Positions 11,449-22,686 of a stretch of DNA of 64,000 nt are shown in pieces; within the stretch, counting starts at the first letter, position 1; the number at the start of each line of letters is the position of its first letter. The notes beneath the pieces are model-generated. The model was not told the origin of the DNA. It made no database searches and saw nothing but the letters and a program-made list of their open reading frames with translations. The translations under genes were made by a program, and so were the position numbers. Source of the DNA: Paulownia fortunei (taxonomy: Eukaryota; Streptophyta; Magnoliopsida; Lamiales; Paulowniaceae); assembly GCA_019321725.1 (NCBI GenBank), contig CM033113.1:4154001-4218000 (forward strand), read 5' to 3'.

Positions 11449-14400
11449 ATGTACATAAGCGGCGGAGGTCCAATGCGGAAGTCTTTCAAGGATTCGCTCA
11501 AAGTTCTCGAAGCCGATATTCAGCATGCTAATACTCTGTGAGTGATTCTTTATCCTCTTTTGTTATAGTTTTGAAAAAAAATTCCAAGCATTTTTATCCG
11601 GTGTTTTTTTTTTGTGATTTTTTTTAATGATCACTCAAGTTTTTTTGCTTGATTTCTTCGTTTTCCACAATTTTTAACGATTTATAATTTTTTTGGTAAT
11701 TTTCGTTTGGTTTTTTCGGAAGACTGTTTATCAATTCTTTTAGTGTTTTGGAGCTAGATTTTTGACTATCGAGTATTTTATGTTATAGTTTTTTCTTTTA
11801 AATATATATCTAGGACTTTTTGCAGGTATAATTGCAAGAATTCAGGTCCTGCATATTGATTTAGGAATTTTTTAATTAAAGATAGTTTAATGTTCACTTT
11901 ATCGGTTGCTTCAGTTTGTGATAAAGGTATCATTTTCAGGTTCAACTAACTATGGTTTGTGAACTTCTAAAATATCTCCTTGAAGTGTATAGAATTTGTT
12001 TAAGATTTTTGGAAAGATTTTCATTCTAATTAGATTTTCCATGAGCACAAGTAATAAAAAGAATGGGAAAAAAGGGAATAATCCGAGTGTGTGAAATTGT
12101 TTTAATATTAAATTGTCCTTAATGAAATTAATTTTGGTAGTGATCCTCAAAAATTTCTTATGTTTTTTAGCACATTCAGCTAGATTCCACAATCCCCCCT
12201 CCCCCCTCACCCACAATACATTATGTTACTGGTTATGTTTTATTCAGAGTAGTCAGTTGAAGATTTTCCAATTCCGTCCCGTAGAAATTTTATTTTCAAC
12301 TGCCCTTGCAGGGCATCTGATTTTCAGCGGGAGTATGATGGTGCATGTCTACAAATGAGAATGTCATACAGTCCAGCAGCACACTTTTTCCTTTTTCTAG
12401 TTCAATGGACTGACTGCCACCTTGCAGGCGCTCTAGGGCTGTTGAGAATCCTAATATATAAGGTTAGTCCTTGTTCTGTTTAGTGTGCTTTACTGCATTA
12501 TCCCCCTCCCCCCTAAATACACACGGTCGACCACGATGCTTTAGTACTTATTCTGCTTGATGCACTTCACCACTCATCTTTTGTCCGATGATGAATGCAA
12601 TAGATCAAACTTTGTCATGGTGTACAGGTATATGTTGATGGTACCACCACTATGTCCACTCATGAGAGAAAAGCAAGCATTAGAGAATTCTATGGTAAAG
12701 TACCTGGTTCTAATAGATTACAGTTTTTATTAGGGAACCAGTAATTAATGGTTCTGAAAACAAAATATATCTTGTGGCCAGCTGTTATTTATCCCTCTTT
12801 ACTGCAACTTCAAAGAGGTGTCACAGATTCGGAAGATAAAAAGCAGAAAGCTGTATGCCTAGAGAGATACAGGAGAAAGGATGAAGAAGAACATAGGCAT
12901 TGCTCGGAATTAGATATTGAAAGGGAAGAAGAATGTGGGATTTGCATGGAGATGAACAGTAAGATAGTCTTGCCAAACTGTAACCATGCCATGTGCCTGA
13001 AATGCTACAGAGAATGGTACTCTATCCCTTGTCTTTAATTTTTAGTTCTTGAATCCCTAAAAAAGCAGACATACTTGTTGGTTACCAGGTTTTGAAGTGT
13101 TGCTTGTTTGGTTCATCATTGGTGTCCAGTATTTTTCCCAGTAATATTATTAGAGGATAATTTTCTTCCTTCTCTAGTAGGCATTGAGAATGTCTTATCT
13201 GAATTACTGCAAGAACAACTGTCACTACTTTTTGGCCTAGCATTTATTATCAAATTAGGATATTTATAATTATATATTAGTTAAACCAAAAGAGTCTAAG
13301 ATTCACATAAGATAAGATTGTTAAGAACTTAATTCAGGGTTACATAATTTTATTAAACTTTTAAATACTTAGTTTATTTTAACTTTAAGTTGATACTTAT
13401 AAGAGATATTTTTTTTTTTGGAAAAATCGAGTTGAATTAAACTCAATTTTGCTATACATGTGTGGTGCTTGCTTGGAAAACATCAAGTTTCTGCTATAAT
13501 ATATAGTACTATGAAAGATTACTTAGTACTTTGTGGGATGGGGTGGGGTGGGGGGGTGGGGACTTGTGTTTGCATTTACTAAAAAGAAAGAAAGAGATGA
13601 GTCCAAGGAAGATAGCAGGCTTCAATGTAATAATTCCATAGCAATGCAGGTAAATTCATAAGAAACACTTCCTTTTCTTGGGAAAGCAGAATTGACCTTA
13701 TTGATTAAGAGTCTATCGGACTGGTATCCGTGTATGCTGGTTACAAGTGTCTGATAGTGTTATTGTTTAAAGTCTTTCAAGAACGAACGATGAAACTATT
13801 GTAACCAATATTTTACAAGGTGAGATTGAATAACAAAATACAGTTGATGAGAAGTTTTGGTTGAGGCAGTAATGCTTCATGGGCCTGTACTCTCCCCCAT
13901 TGGAGAAGAGCTATCTCCTTTATTCAGGGGAAATATTCACTTTGCCATCTTGTTATCTTATGATGTAAATCGATTCTTATTTCAGTTTCTTTTGCATATT
14001 TTTTCTGGGCTGTTTTTTTGGGTACAATTTTAATAAAGATCAGCAATTTTATCATAGATATATTTGAAGTATATGGATTTCCTAGGGGACAATGAGGGCA
14101 TGGTATTGGTTGTATGATACAATTACTCTACTTTTTTGAGAACTAAATGTTAGCTGGCATTGTGGCTTAGCAACATCCTTTAAATGTATCACATTTTTAA
14201 CTGTTAGTATTAGGTTCTTCAAGCTCAATCCTTTCTGCAGTCTCATTGTTTCTTTGAAATGAGTTGAATTTTAATGCAACTGTTGTTTCTTAAATCTTGT
14301 ATTGCCATTTGTTTTCTGTTAGATTAATTACAAACCCTATCTCCTTGGGGCCTCTTCTAGGTGAAGTTAGGCAGGTATTTGCTAAGTTCATCTGTTCGTT

Positions 14401-14770
14401 TTGGTGGCCCCTGTAGGGAGCGCCACACAAAGTTGTGGAGACACCATCCTATTACAGCATATCATTTTTGACGTATCAGATCTGTGTTTGTGTCATGTCG
14501 ATGTCCTCTCCGCATGTCCTTATTTTTTATGTGCCTAATAAATGGTCTTTTCACTGCAGGCGATCGAGATCACAATCATGCCCTTTTTGCCGTGACAGCT
14601 TAAAAAGGGTAAACTCTGGTGATCTATGGGTGTTTCTGGATGGCAGGGACGTGATAGACACGACTTCAATAACAAGGGAGAATTTGAAGAGGTTGTTCAT
14701 GTACATAGATAAATTGCCTTTGATTGTCCCTGATACCCTATTTGATGCCTATGATACCCATGTGAGGTAA
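11449..14770 (+). CDS. AIRP2: AIRP2-like RING-type E3 ubiquitin ligase
   Basis: Five exons, 11449-11537, 12312-12462, 12628-12694, 12782-13016 and 14560-14770, total 753 bases (250 residues plus stop) with all phases consistent. The N-terminal part begins MYISGGGPMRKSFKDSLKVL and includes EADIQHANTLASDFQREYDG; it is the conserved plant-specific region of AIRP2 and its relatives. A C3HC4 RING finger spans residues 154-191: CGIC, then C-N-H-A-M-C-L-K-C, then CPFC. The RING recruits an E2 enzyme. Arabidopsis AIRP2 is a cytosolic ligase that positively regulates ABA and drought responses. RING exons 4 and 5 are separated by a 1.5-kb intron that carries a G-rich tract. The promoter has an ABRE-type G-box. 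Orthology to AIRP2 rather than to a close paralogue is inferred. Confidence 0.88.
13535..13561 (+). repeat. G-quadruplex-type tract in AIRP2-like intron 4
   Basis: Five G-runs of 3, 4, 4, 7 and 4 are separated by one or two bases, meeting the G3+N1-7 quadruplex rule on the transcribed sense strand. The tract lies inside the intron that splits the RING domain. Confidence 0.6.
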
Positions 14771-16033
14771 TTAACTGGTCTCTTCAAAGGCATTATGCCA
14801 TTCTGGATTGTGGATCGTTCTCATTCTCAGGGTTTACTAGAGGAGCAAGAGACGATCTCTTAAAAATTAGATTTAGAAACTCGAGTGGTTAATTCCACTT
14901 CTGATTACTTCTGATTAGAAAAAAACCCAGCCTTGATTTATTGTGGGCAGAGGTTTTAAGTTTAGAGAGAAAAAAGGGGAAGGTATCTATATTATATGTC
15001 TATAAATTTGTAAATACTTGTACAGTTTGAAGTCTGCTTGTTAAAGCTACAGCGAAATTTGAGACTGTGACGGCCAAAAGAAAGAAATCTACTACTCAAT
15101 TATGAAACTTCTGAATGTCGCTTATGAGTTTTGCAATGCTTTTTTGTTGGTGAAGGTGGGCTTTTGTCGTGGCTTTGATATTATGAAAAGTGGTTGAAAT
15201 GCATCTATCTTCAGTGACATAAGATATATGGGATTGTTGTTCCAATTTTGAAATTGATGGTTCTTATATGTTATATCAAACTTGGGACGCAGGTTCCAAT
15301 CTGTCTCCCGATCATCAGCTGCCATTTATGCCTAACTGCTTTTTCGTGGTTAGCACATCAACTTCAACTTGTTTTGGCTTTGGACAGGGGTCTCTGCTAC
15401 CCAGTTTTAGATACTTGTGTGTCTGAGCTTGTTTCATGTGGTCATTTTCTTGCGTTTAGCATACAGCTAAAAATTAGCAGAAACCATGCAATCATATGGA
15501 TGATAAATACTAGTGTCAGAAAATCAAGTTTGAAATGCTTCTTGACCAATTTATATCCATTTATGGAGGATTTCTAACTTTTACTGCAGTTTTATGGAGT
15601 AGCTTCTTCTGATCCTATCTGGCGGAGTTTGATATCGAAGAACAGCCAGCATAAACTCTGTTGATTGTGCAACTCCATAAGCAATTATTGGCTTTTCCTT
15701 TTCAGTCACTTAGGGTCATGGACCGAACATTAACATATATGTGCTTTCAAATTCAAGTTACCTTATATCATGAAACTGAAGCTACGTGGAGACTTCCAAA
15801 AGATCAACAATATCATCATTTGACACAGGTAATTATGACAATCAAAAAATAAATTCGAAATCCCCAGGCTGTTGCTACTCTGGCTTGAGAAATAGAACAA
15901 TTAAATGCATTCTACTTGCATGTATCCATAACAGATGAGTCAAAAAGAGAGGTGAGGTAATTGTTTCTAATGGTATAAATATAGAGCTACCTAATATCTC
16001 CTTGCCACACGAGATTGCTTGCGTAATTTAAGC
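14771..16033. other. Convergent 3' regions of the AIRP2-like and NDA-like genes
   Basis: The interval should hold the 3' UTR of the plus-strand RING ligase and of the minus-strand dehydrogenase. The open frames at 15248-15577 and 15661-15852 show no domain, splice context or codon pattern that I can support as genes. Confidence 0.45.
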
Positions 16034-19000
16034 CTAGATCCTGGAATTATCTCTGCCAAAAACTAGTGTTGTTGCCCAGTTCACAGCCACATAAACTCTG
16101 TTTCTCCAGCTGATAACTCGCGTCAGGTATGCAGAGCGCCAAATGAGCCAGCTTACAAACCCAGCTAATGATAAACCTTTTGCATCCTGCGATAATCAGG
16201 ATGATGAGTTCATATCTCATCCCATTTTTCTTCTACTTAATGAGTGATTGTGAGTGTCTTGAGTGTTCAGGGGTATGATTATGTACCTTGGACTGACGTA
16301 GATCAACCAAAGCCTTGTAGCGCCCGACGGATGCCATGCTTCCAAGATGCTTGTAGACAAATGGATCACCTAGAGGAATATCTTTCGAAGAGAAAGCCTT
16401 GCCGCCGTCCTGTTTCCCGATTCTGTTAAACAACTCAACAAGAAACTTCCCTTCCCGTTCTGCAACCTGATCAATATTTTGAGCGTTATACTCCTGTTTT
16501 TAACTTTTTTAATCAACACCAAAAATATTATTTCAGTGGTGGAACACAATACAAGCAGTAGTTAACTTTTGCTTTTAGTCCTTGATTTCAAGCTTCCAAT
16601 TATTCACATAAGTTAGCTTCTGATAGATATTCCGGCTTCTATTATTTGTCATTTGCTGATAATATCTAGATTTGAAAGCAGAATATTGTTGTTCTCCTAA
16701 GATAGCAACAAATTGAAATTTTTACTGTCGGAAAAACTAGATCCATCAGACCTGAGCTAGAGCTGGAAGCACTGGCCTCCCGGCCTGTTCAAGAAATCCA
16801 GCACAGTCTCCAAGGGCAAACATATCTTCCACCGATGGAACTCGTAGCCATTCATCAACACCAATCCTGTAAAATACAGCATTTCAATTCAGGAATTCCA
16901 AGATATGAGCTAACAAGAATCAAAATAAGGTATTAACCTAGTAATATACCTTCCACCTGGAGACTTGGGGAGATTGAGTGATTTTACAAATTCAGAGGGA
17001 CCAACCCCGGTAGACCAAACAAGGAGGCCATAAGGAACATCACTTCCATCGCTAAGAACTATCTTATTCGGGTGAACCTCTTTAACAACACCACGCACAA
17101 GGCGAACTCCACTCTATTTTAGAATTACCAGTGGTTAATTATTAATTCAAAACCAGTGAAGAAACATCTCCAGCAATTAAAAGAGAAGTGCCTGAATTTA
17201 CCTTTGTCAAGTGCTTTGTTGCATATTGCCTTAACCCAACATCAAATGATGATAAAATCTCATTAGCCTGTTCAGAGATGAGTTATAAGAAGATACATAG
17301 CTATAACTAACATGATTCCAATCAAAAAGCTAATAAATAAAATACGACAAACAGTGGACATACCTCAATGAGGGTTACACGAATGTAGTTTTTGACATGA
17401 GCATACCGCTGCCGAGCATCTCTCATGATAAAATCACTCAATTCGCCACTAAATTCCACCCCAGTAGGTCCACCACCAATAACAACACAATGCAGCAGCC
17501 GTTCCTTTTCTTCTTCGGAGATGCCTGCAATAATGTTCATTATTGAAAGTAAATAACAAACTTTATTAAGAAAATAAGACGATTTATTCAGAAAATAGGA
17601 TGACGATAACAATGCATTCATTCCATGACATCCATGCAATCTATATGATTTTTCTCTTTTATAGAACCAAATCGTTAGTTATACAAACCGCTTGACTCAA
17701 ATAATGCAGCTCTTGTGAGCATTATCCATCACTACATCAGTTCATTATGTAATCCATTTAACTTTAGCCAGAAACATCCACTGAAGGTTTAATATCCTTA
17801 AAACATTTTATTAGGGTAAGGGCTGTTTGAAGAGGAAGGAAAATTTGACTTCACCTACCCACTTTCTTAAAGAGCTAATGAGTAAGCAATATCTACTCTT
17901 TGTCTCAGATATTGTTATAGTATCTGCAGCCCTATACACATACACATGCTTTTAAATACATGTTAAAGCTCACCTGGATTTTGAGAGAGCATCAGGTTTA
18001 GGAGAAGCCTCTTCCTTATTTCTTGGGCATGAGTCACCTCACGCAGAAAAAAGGCATGCTCCTTAACCCCCTTTATGCCAAAGGTCAATGGTTCAGCTCC
18101 AGAAGCGATGACCAGCTTGTCATATGAAACTTTAAAATGGTACGGTTCATGAGAAAGTCCGCCATCACCAACTGTCTCACAGTACACCTGATGGAGTGAG
18201 GCAATTTAAATGTCAACATACTGCAATTCAGAATCAATGGAATAATAACAAAAGCAATGTGAACTGTCATCATCTCCTTCTCCATGCATGTGTACACAAG
18301 TAGAGTAGTGTGCATATATTACTCCAGGGATGACCATCAATGCATGTTTTCTTAGTTAAGAATGGAAGGCAGATTACCATTGCCTATTGTGGGGAATTAT
18401 GCATATAATTGCAGGTGTATGTTGTCTATCTATGTGTGTGCATGTATATGATGTCCGAAACAGTCGCGGCACATATGCCCCTTTCATTCTAACAATTCTA
18501 GGGACTGATTATGACATAGCTTCAGAAGATGCTCAAATTGAAAAAACATGAGGATATATGCAGCTACTTACTTCATGCTTGTCAGTGTCGATACCAGTGC
18601 ATGAAGCAAGGAAAAAATAAGAATTGGGATCCTTGGCTAATGCTGTCTGTATCTGACTAACTGGCTCTGCTACTGAACGGAATTCCAGGGTTCCAACACA
18701 AGTTGAGGCAAGCAAAGGAGTGAAGACCATATGATTCCTTGGGGATATGCAAACAACATCATATAACCTGGTGTCAAGCCCCTTGAGGAATCTACATGCG
18801 CCCCATCCACTGCCAAGAACAACTACTCGAGGCTTCTCACCTGGCTTTGTGGCTTCAAGGGTAGGATAACTGGGGCTCTCATATTCTGAATCAGATTCCA
18901 CCGTAGCTCTCTGTGCATGAGCAAATTGATATTGAGGGGTCGTCCTCATTCCCCTACTTCCAAAATTGGTACCGGCCAACATTCTAATGGTTGAGAGGAA

Positions 19001-19177
19001 TAGCAGGTTGCCACCTGCTGTAACATTTTTATGGAAAGCTGTGAAGTTTCCACTGAAAGGTGAACGACATTCGTGCGCAGATGCTCCCTCACGTAGCACA
19101 TCCCTCTCACTGGCATAATTGCCCAGGGCACCTCCAGATCGCCGGTAACCATTTCTTGCTATCCTCGCCAATGCCAT
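16034..19177 (-). CDS. NDA2: Internal alternative NAD(P)H-ubiquinone oxidoreductase, NDA type, mitochondrial
   Basis: Eight coding exons, 18572-19177, 17974-18187, 17364-17524, 17202-17267, 16950-17113, 16752-16866, 16287-16466 and 16034-16186, give exactly 553 codons (552 residues). Type II NADH dehydrogenase: a rotenone-insensitive, non-proton-pumping flavoenzyme that passes electrons from matrix NAD(P)H to ubiquinone. The N-terminus (about 1-90) is Arg/Ser-rich, like a mitochondrial presequence. Two dinucleotide folds are seen: GSGWGA at 122-127 for FAD and GGGPTG at 290-295 for NAD(P)H. Family blocks [20 protein letters not shown] and [19 protein letters not shown] are intact. The end, GRDNSRI, is the usual NDA C-terminus. 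No EF-hand insertion is present, which separates it from the NDB group. The start is the ATG at 19177 (context CAACATGGC); further upstream the frame has no ATG. NDA1 versus NDA2 orthology is not resolved. Confidence 0.92.
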
Positions 19178-19257
19178 GTTGAGAGCACCAAAACAGCTGA
19201 TACTCTTGATATCTTCTGATGAAAGCAAGTTGAACTGCTATATCCTTTTAAGTTTCA

Positions 19258-20972
19258 CTGCAATCAGTTTTTTATGCATCAATTGTGGAAGCGAAAACAC
19301 CAAATGATCTTATACTGTAAGAACCATGAACTCCAAAGAATATGGAGAAGTAAAGACAAGGACCAAGACCTTTGAAATTTCTGTCAAGACAAGGACAGCT
19401 TCTAAGACGAATTAATCAAATGACAAGAAAGACCATATTTTCACCAATACTTTTGGCAGCTTCAAAGAAACACTCCTCGTAAAACTCTACTGAAAGGATC
19501 TATTACCAAGAAACAGCATAGCCGATTTTAGACTCATGAAACATGCTTGGTCTCAGCTGGCAATTCCTGTACAATTTCCATCCTTTCTGTGTTTATTGGG
19601 AAACTAGACAAATTCATTAACCAATAAAAATTATGGTTTTCTTTTAGGCTTTTTCAATCCTATTGAGCTTATGCAAATCATCGACGAACAGAGGATTACC
19701 CAAGAAAATATTCCTTTTCATGCGTTCTCTGTTTTACCTCTTAGCCTAAACTATTTCTGATCTCAATATATAAATTGATGATTTCTCAGGTATATAGACA
19801 AAGCAGTTAGACTGCAGACAATTATTTGATGCTCAGCATGCCAACTGTTAAAAGGGATTTCAAACCCCTGTCAAAAAGTAGCATATATCAAGACCCCATA
19901 TCCAATCGGTGAAATCACAAAACCAATGTTGTTTTGTATGTTGTTTAAAAATTGATGTAATAATTATAGGCCTAGTTTATCTTTCAGTCTCTAATAAAAA
20001 TACAATTGGTTTATGGTCAATGAATTGGTCTATAAATCTGCACTATTTTAAATATTTGCTAAGCAAATCAACAACATCACACTGCACAAAATTCTGCGGC
20101 ATGCTTTTGGAGACACTGTCATACACATGAATTATGTCACTTGGTAAACGAGTTCAGGATAAATTCACTTTCAAGCCCCATTTAAAAACAACCACCAGGG
20201 AACAGGATTTTTGTTTCCTAAGATTTTTGAACTACTTTCTTTATTAGGTTGGTAAACTAGCATCAAATATCACAATATTTGAAATAATAAAAAACCAACA
20301 GTTCCCTCAAACTTAACCCCCCACCCCCCACCCCCCACCCCCAATAAATAAATAAGATACAAAATAAAAGTAAATTGTAATACTCCTAAGAAAGAAGAAA
20401 AGATTAATGAAAAGCAAAACTAGAAATAAACATGGCGCAATTTCAATTATTTTCATCAATAACAGATCAAGTGTTACAACTGATCATGCACACCACATTA
20501 AATCATTAATCAACTCAAAGGGTCTTCACCAAGGTAAAAACAAATAAACAAACAAATGCGAAAAAATCAGAAGCATAAAAACCAAGAAAACAAGAAAAGA
20601 AAATACAGTTCGTCTATGCACAATGAGCGAGCAGAAATCTGCACCTGTACCTCTCTGTCCGTGTGTGAACTCATGTATGCATGTTCATATATACTTTGAA
20701 GGTGTTAATACAGAAAGTAGGTATATGTAAACATTGCACTTTGAAGAAAAGGGTTTTAGCGGAGGGTTTTTGCTGGGGAGAGACAATCAGACAGTGCAGC
20801 ACATGTCCATGATCTCCGGAATGTTTACTTTTTTACAAAAAAATAAGAATCCCAAAACAAATCTCCAACTACGGAAATCAATATAATATTACTATAATAA
20901 CCATATTTTACAGTAGGAACATTAAAATATTGAAAGGCAAAGCCTTGCTAACCAAGAAAGTTTGGTGGGTAC
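19258..20972 (-). other. Probable 5'-UTR intron of the NDA-like gene
   Basis: In the minus-strand sense a donor CGCAG|GTACCC at 20972 and an acceptor GATTGCAG at 19258 would remove 1.7 kb lying upstream of the start codon. No coding sequence is found between 19178 and 21060 on this strand. A TATAAA on the minus strand at 21069-21074 would place the transcription start near 21040. This is inferred from consensus only; cDNA would settle it. Confidence 0.4.
20317..20342 (-). repeat. G-quadruplex-type tract (C6A)3C5 upstream of the NDA-like gene
   Basis: On the plus strand C6-A-C6-A-C6-A-C5. The minus strand, which is the sense strand of the NDA-like gene, therefore reads four G-runs of 5-6 separated by single T. 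It sits in the probable 5'-UTR intron. Confidence 0.65.
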
Positions 20973-21068
20973 CTGCGCTCTCTCTCACAGTTATGACGCC
21001 TGACAAAATTTCTGACCATTAAATTTCGTCTTAGTATGGTAATGGAGATAAATACATAAAAATACATG

Positions 21069-21074
21069 TTTATA
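21069..21074 (-). promoter_or_regulatory. Possible TATA box for the NDA-like gene
   Basis: The minus strand reads CCAATATAAACATG, with TATAAA about 100 bases upstream of the proposed 5'-UTR donor at 20972. Supported only by motif and by its fit with the proposed leader exon. Confidence 0.35.
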
Positions 21075-21079
21075 TTGGC

Positions 21080-22686
21080 GGTGGCCTAAATCCCTAATGC
21101 GTGCGTGATGTAAAAATTGGTTTGAATGATGGCGGTGGAAAAGGTCAAAACATGAACGTTTAAGGTAAAGGGATCCAAGTTGCCATTTGTCGGTGTTTTT
21201 TACGAGGTCGCTTTCATATTCTATACTCAAAAATCAAAACCAAGTTGTCTCAAGGAAGTCAATTTAAAGTTGCAAGAAAATTTGCAAACTTTATTAGGGT
21301 TGAATGAATTAAGGGCCAAGAATTTACAGCCAAGAATATTCCAAAGGATTCGAACATTATGGGGCATGCATTTGTAAGTATGATCAATGGTAGCTATACA
21401 GCAGCCGCCCTTCGTCGCGTGCATCTGCTCCCGATCCTGTTTTCCAGAAGCAAAGATGATTTTTTTATTGAGGAAAGCGACATATTAATAACATCAATAT
21501 ATTATATCAAAACACTAATTAATGTAGCTATTCTCAGGGGTTTTCCATCTTCTAGCAATGGTATTCAGACGAGTGGCGATTCCCAGAGTAGAAATAATCT
21601 CTCTGTAGGAATTTCATTTAATAGTTGAGAGTTTGTATATTTATAATAATAAATTTATTGAATTTATTTAGGTAATTTTAAGTTACAATTGATTTTGAGT
21701 CTTATAATATCTATTTTGAGCTATTTTTTCAATTATTACCAATGAATTTCAAATAACACCTATGTTTTCTTAAATTCAAATCCATCAATCTAAACAATTT
21801 TACAATTTTTTGCCAACAAACTATGTGAATACATGTAATTGTAGTTAATTGTTAACAGTGAATATTTATAAATTGTTAATATTTGAGGTAAGAATGCATT
21901 TGATCCGTTTATTCATGTTGGGTTGGAGTTGGGAAAGAAAGTCCAAATTTGAATGCTTGATAAATTGAGTTAATTGGTTTTCAATTTAATGTCATTTTCA
22001 AATCGTACCGAGCATGACACGACAGCCAGGAAAGCACTGGGAAGTTGGGGGAGTTTCGTGTCCAATGGGTCAGCCAATTGAATAATGATGTATGTGTGTC
22101 AAGGCAGGCAAGGGTCCTCGTTTCTCCCCACGTTTCTATCACTCCCCAAGGTCTTCGGAGCCGTCTCTTACGATTTCTTCCTCGGAGAAATGAGGGGAGA
22201 AAGGCTTTGTTGTATGAGTTAATCAGTGACGATATTGATTATATCATTCGCTTGTATAGCTCTTTTATTTGGGTGATTGATAATCAGCACTTGTGGCTTA
22301 ACTCAAACAAACAATTCAAATTTGTTTCCCCCCTCAACTATTCATAATCAACATTAATTAAATTAATTAAGAATAACATTAATTTGTTAAATTAAAGTAT
22401 TAATAACACTTCATTTTTTTAAAATATTTTTTTTTTCAAATGAAATGTGGCACTGCTAACTTCTAATTGATAATAGTTAAAAAAAACAAAAACAAATTAG
22501 ACCCAAAAATTTTGAGATAAAGGGAGTATTATTTCAGATAGTAAATTAATTATAAAATTCAACTATGTAAATTTATAGTTTGTTTAATCTAAATTAGTTA
22601 ATTTATATTATTAAATACAGCTAATTTTTTTGGAAGTTTTAATACTCTAACTTTGATATTATTACTAATATATTGGGGTGGTTTAA
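21080..22686. other. Intergenic region between the NDA-like promoter and the ENDO1-like 3' end
   Basis: AT-rich, with no recognisable gene. The frame at 22045-22347 (100 residues) has no similarity that I recognise. The 3' UTR of the ENDO1-like gene should lie just below 22687. Confidence 0.45.

Noticed and set aside
18946..19152. 68-codon minus-strand frame
   Set aside because: Alternative frame of exon 1 of the NDA-like gene.
19178..19228. N-terminal extension of the NDA-like protein ([16 protein letters not shown])
   Set aside because: The frame is open but begins at a TTG; the first ATG, in good context, is at 19177, so this is leader.
22045..22347. 100-codon frame near the ENDO1-like 3' end
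   Set aside because: I considered a transposon-derived or small unknown gene, but there is no domain, promoter or homologous block I can point to.
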